Shown here in pieces: positions 29,437-31,778 of a stretch of 31,778 nucleotides of DNA. This DNA is from a virus, in IMG/VR virus record IMGVR_UViG_3300031787_000538, positions 1 through 31,778 of that record; one strand, 5' to 3'. How positions within the stretch are numbered: position 1 is the first letter of the stretch; every line of letters starts with the position of its first letter. The notes under the pieces were generated by a model. That model was not told the DNA's origin and ran no database searches. It worked only from the letters and a program-made list of their open reading frames with translations. The translations under genes and the position numbers were made by a program.

Positions 29437-30056
29437 CAGTTCCTCACATCGATCAAGCTGTAATCTTCAATCACAGAAATTGGCTGGCCCTGGCCATCGA
29501 TGGTGGTGGCGGTACGCATATAACCACCCCGGCCATTTTCTGACGCAGCTCCAATGGCAATCTGCTGCCAGTATTGGGTTTTGTCGATCTGGTCTGTAAT
29601 TGGCAGAGACAGGTGCCAGGCCATCATGTACTTGAGCAGCTGCACAAAGTAAACCGGCATCTCGTACTCTTGGACGGCATATGGATAGTCGGCGTAGATG
29701 GTGGTCTCGTTGGTGAGCAGCTTGTCTTGGAATATTCGGTAGGCTTTAATCGGTCTGGCACCAATAGCGTTGGTAACAAATATCTGCCTGGGGGGCCCAA
29801 TCCGATCACCTGGCAGCTGATATTCGTACCTGTATTCTGTGGTTGGCGTGGTGATTAGTTGAGATAGCTGGATCTTTTTGTACAGAAAAGACCACGGATA
29901 ATTTAATAGCGTCTGATTCTTGATGTCCGGGTATAACCGGTCACATACGTTAGCTGCGTTAGTTCCCTCGTTAAACGATGAGATAGCTTTTGCACCCAAC
30001 ATCAAGAGAGCGTCTGAACAAATTGATAGTGCGGAATCACCTGCTGCCATTTGCAT
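29436..30056 (-). CDS. Tail tubular protein A-like adaptor (206 aa)
   Basis: The N-terminal part SALSICSDALLMLGAKAISS followed by NVCDRLYPDIKNQTLLNYPW is a recognisable signature of T7 gp11-like tail tube/gatekeeper proteins, which join portal and nozzle. Length is close to the family norm. GGAG precedes the start, and the start overlaps the preceding glycosyltransferase-like gene by 20 bases. Confidence 0.9.
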   Translation of the reverse strand: MQMAAGDSALSICSDALLMLGAKAISSFNEGTNAANVCDRLYPDIKNQTLLNYPWSFLYKKIQLSQLITTPTTEYRYEYQLPGDRIGPPRQIFVTNAIGARPIKAYRIFQDKLLTNETTIYADYPYAVQEYEMPVYFVQLLKYMMAWHLSLPITDQIDKTQYWQQIAIGAASENGRGGYMRTATTIDGQGQPISVIEDYSLIDVRN

Positions 30057-30696
30057 TACTCCATATATCTCTTACCCAGCCACTTGAACCAGAACCTTTT
30101 GGCTCGCCATGAAAACAAACTACTTTTGCCTCATCTGGTTTTTGCTTGCCAAGAAGATGAAATTTGTATGAGAAGATTCTATTGGGGAATATCTGTTGCC
30201 ACAAGCAGTCTGGCTTTTGATTCTTAGCAATAAATGCCTGATCTCCAAGATTCAGGCTCCCAGAGTACATAGTCATGTAAAACGATGGGTCTGACCTAAA
30301 TGTCAGGTAAATGTGCGAATAGTCACCGTTCCAGGCCATCATCCCACTTGCCGGGGTATCGCGCTTGCCCAGGTCTTTGAGCATCGTGAATTTATGTGGG
30401 TACTCGGCCAGCTCGGTCAGGTCACCACAGATAACAGTATCCAGGTCAAAGTAAAGCACCGGGCCATCAAATACCCAAGAGAAGAGCTCGATCTTAGACC
30501 ACCAACCTGGCCACCCGTGTTTGAGCGGTATCCGCTCGCAAGGTACATCTACATCCGAAAAACAGACAAACCTATGGTCTCCAAGATTCTTGGCAACCAT
30601 ATTCATCAATCTTTCCACATCGGCTGGGGTGTAGGGTTCTTTGCCAGCTGATTGGCTAAAGCGACCAGACTTGAGAACGCAGGCAACAGTTAACAT
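30037..30696 (-). CDS. Glycosyltransferase-like protein with DxD motif (219 aa)
   Basis: The sequence has the core of a GT-A fold: N-terminal TVACVLKSGRF strand, then PVLYFDLDTVICGDLTEL with D84-x-D86 as the metal/nucleotide-sugar motif, then GDQAFIAKN, and a C-terminal VVCFHGEPKG segment, an arrangement resembling GT8-like enzymes. It would move a sugar from a nucleotide donor to an unknown acceptor. GGAGCTCC precedes the start. It is embedded between capsid and tail-tube genes and overlaps both neighbours, so expression is with the virion proteins. Modification of a capsid protein or surface is a possible role, inferred. Confidence 0.75.
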   Translation of the reverse strand: MLTVACVLKSGRFSQSAGKEPYTPADVERLMNMVAKNLGDHRFVCFSDVDVPCERIPLKHGWPGWWSKIELFSWVFDGPVLYFDLDTVICGDLTELAEYPHKFTMLKDLGKRDTPASGMMAWNGDYSHIYLTFRSDPSFYMTMYSGSLNLGDQAFIAKNQKPDCLWQQIFPNRIFSYKFHLLGKQKPDEAKVVCFHGEPKGSGSSGWVRDIWSNANGSR

Positions 30697-31241
30697 GGAG
30701 CTCCTAGAACTTGGCGGGTATATCCGCTAAGAGAGGTTACACCATCCATGCGTCCATGTTCTTTGTGTCTATACAAAAACCTCTGCCAATGCTCAATATT
30801 ATTGGTGGGTGCAAATACCTTGTCTGGTTTGCTGTCCGGGTATTGGGCGTGGTAATCGGTGCTGTTAACACTTAGGGGGATGCCAGCCATAATTACCTCA
30901 TCGAAACCCATAGCTTTGGCCCAAATTGCGGCTACAACCCCGCTCGATCCTTTTATGCCAACCATGCTATTCCACCAGTAATCTACATCATTTCCTATGA
31001 TGTCTGCCCTGGCATGAACCTTTATTGGCCTACCGGCCTTGGTTTTGTATTCTTGAGCGTAGCTATTGTGCTGCGTCCAGATATGCTCAATCTCAGGGAC
31101 TATTGCAGCTGCGTTATTGACCCCAACGATGGTGGCACCTGGGCGCAGCTTGAGTGCGTTTTCTAGGTCTTCAAAGACACAAGGGGCCGCGCCACAGATA
31201 ATGGCACACCCCTTGTGTTGTACGTCATACGAATGCGGCAT
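30690..31241 (-). CDS. Rossmann-like, possible sugar-transfer protein (183 aa)
   Basis: The N-terminal sequence GCAIICGAAPCVFEDLENAL has a nucleotide-binding-loop character. It continues ATIVGVNNAAAIVPEIEHIW, and later VVAAIWAKAMGFDEVIMAGI with a Gly-rich context. This pattern resembles DUF115/MptE-like or sialyltransferase-like proteins found in phages, but the match is not exact. The start at 31241 is ATG; a GTG one codon earlier is also open. It overlaps the DxD glycosyltransferase gene, suggesting the two work in one pathway. Confidence 0.6.
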   Translation of the reverse strand: MPHSYDVQHKGCAIICGAAPCVFEDLENALKLRPGATIVGVNNAAAIVPEIEHIWTQHNSYAQEYKTKAGRPIKVHARADIIGNDVDYWWNSMVGIKGSSGVVAAIWAKAMGFDEVIMAGIPLSVNSTDYHAQYPDSKPDKVFAPTNNIEHWQRFLYRHKEHGRMDGVTSLSGYTRQVLGAPC

Positions 31242-31271
31242 CACAATCGGGAGCTTATGGCCCCCTCTTGA

Positions 31272-31550
31272 TTAGTCCGTATCCGTGTTGGCTAATGTTG
31301 TGCCATCGTTCACATCAACTACGCCTGATGAGTTAGACAGTACATATACCAGAGTTGCTACAGCAGTTGAACCAGTTGAAGTTACACAGTAAATCAGGTC
31401 TCCAACTTCCAGGGTATCAGCCAGGCTGTTGAAGTAACCTTCGGTATTTACTGTGGCGATTGTGTCAGTTGTCTTATAAGCGTAGATCGATGGTGCATTG
31501 CCACGCTTATTGGGGCTGACAGAGTTTAAACCAGTAATAGAAAATGCCAT
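31272..31550 (-). CDS. Small head-associated protein (92 aa)
   Basis: The sequence MAFSITGLNSVSPNKRGNAP followed by SIYAYKTTDTIATVN and LEVGDLIYCVTS is common in phages just after the major capsid gene. It is beta-rich with no membrane segment and may decorate or stabilise the head. That function is inferred. The gene starts 11 bases after the capsid stop and ends 30 bases before the sugar-transfer pair. Confidence 0.75.
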   Translation of the reverse strand: MAFSITGLNSVSPNKRGNAPSIYAYKTTDTIATVNTEGYFNSLADTLEVGDLIYCVTSTGSTAVATLVYVLSNSSGVVDVNDGTTLANTDTD

Positions 31551-31561
31551 TGTCGTTCTCC

Positions 31562-31778
31562 TTATGCGTCAGTCGTTTGGACTTCGACAATACCTTCGGC
31601 ATCGATGGCAATCGCACCGGCTGAGAATACTGCGTTGACCAAGAAACTGGTCTTCTCAGGGATGTAATTGATTTCCGTGCGAGGAGCGATACCCTCTGCA
31701 TATCCGATTGCGTCACGGTGGAAAGCCCACAGCTTGCGCTCAGACGATGCAACGGGAAGACCACCCTCAGTACGGTCA
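31562..31778 (-). CDS. Major capsid protein, C-terminal fragment (72 codons in window)
   Basis: The frame is open from the right edge to a TAA at 31562 and reads LWAFHRDAIGYAEGIAPRTE, INYIPEKTSFLVNAVFSAGA, then AIAIDAEGIVEVQTTDA. The F-H-R-D-A-I-G-Y-A segment and the terminal beta arrangement with G-A-I-A-I-D are typical of C-termini of HK97-fold podovirus capsid proteins. The start lies outside the window. Followed by a small head protein and tail genes, it fixes the orientation of the structural block. Confidence 0.75.
   Translation of the reverse strand, partial: DRTEGGLPVASSERKLWAFHRDAIGYAEGIAPRTEINYIPEKTSFLVNAVFSAGAIAIDAEGIVEVQTTDA

Overview
The window is a contiguous piece of a tailed-phage genome of podovirus (T7-like virion) architecture. 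The evidence is a terminase pair, the end of a major capsid protein, adjacent tail-tube/nozzle genes (gp11- and gp12-like), a set of ejection-type proteins (197, 551, 727 and 1083 aa), a fibre whose N-terminus looks like the T7 gp17 connector, and a holin/endolysin cassette. No RNA polymerase, DNA polymerase, helicase or primase gene is visible, so it is not a classical T7 relative and probably depends on the host replication and transcription machinery. Composition near 50% GC and general protein flavour suggest a proteobacterial, perhaps freshwater betaproteobacterial, host. That is inference from memory of similar phages and was not tested. I found no tRNA, rRNA, CRISPR array or insertion sequence.

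Layout. (1) 1-7487, minus strand, read from about 7.5 kb down to 1: ribbon-helix-helix regulator, PDDEXK resolvase-like nuclease, small Cys-rich proteins, an O-like winged-helix replication protein carrying a probable origin inside its gene, a structured 290-base gap, small early proteins, an SSB-like protein, a DNA cytosine methyltransferase, terminase small subunit, a tiny membrane protein, terminase large subunit, a GNAT-like protein, two short paralogous proteins, a DUF6496-like protein and the start of another small conserved gene. (2) 7488-7633: a divergent control region with three phased palindromic ATATC elements and a sigma70-like promoter. (3) 7634-11210, plus strand: a small serine recombinase, a small membrane protein, an HTH protein, a YqaJ-type exonuclease, two hypotheticals and a RecT-type annealing protein. 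(4) 11207-31778, minus strand, read from right to left: end of the capsid gene, a small head-associated protein, two sugar-transfer-like genes, tail tube and nozzle proteins, ejection proteins, a fibre cluster, small membrane proteins, an HslV-like Ntn-hydrolase, a metallophosphoesterase, then holin and M15 endolysin.

How it fits together. The two minus-strand blocks are probably one late programme on a circular or circularly permuted genome. The left edge runs off just downstream of terminase, where portal and scaffold would be expected, and the right edge enters inside the capsid gene. Genes are packed with stop/start overlaps (ATGA, GTGA, TGATG, TAATG) almost everywhere, so translational coupling looks general. 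Points deserving most attention are the GP88-like cysteine domain inside the 727-aa ejection-type protein, the origin-like dyads inside the replication gene, the phased palindromes in the control region, the HslV-like hydrolase, and the two glycosyltransferase-like genes placed between head and tail genes.
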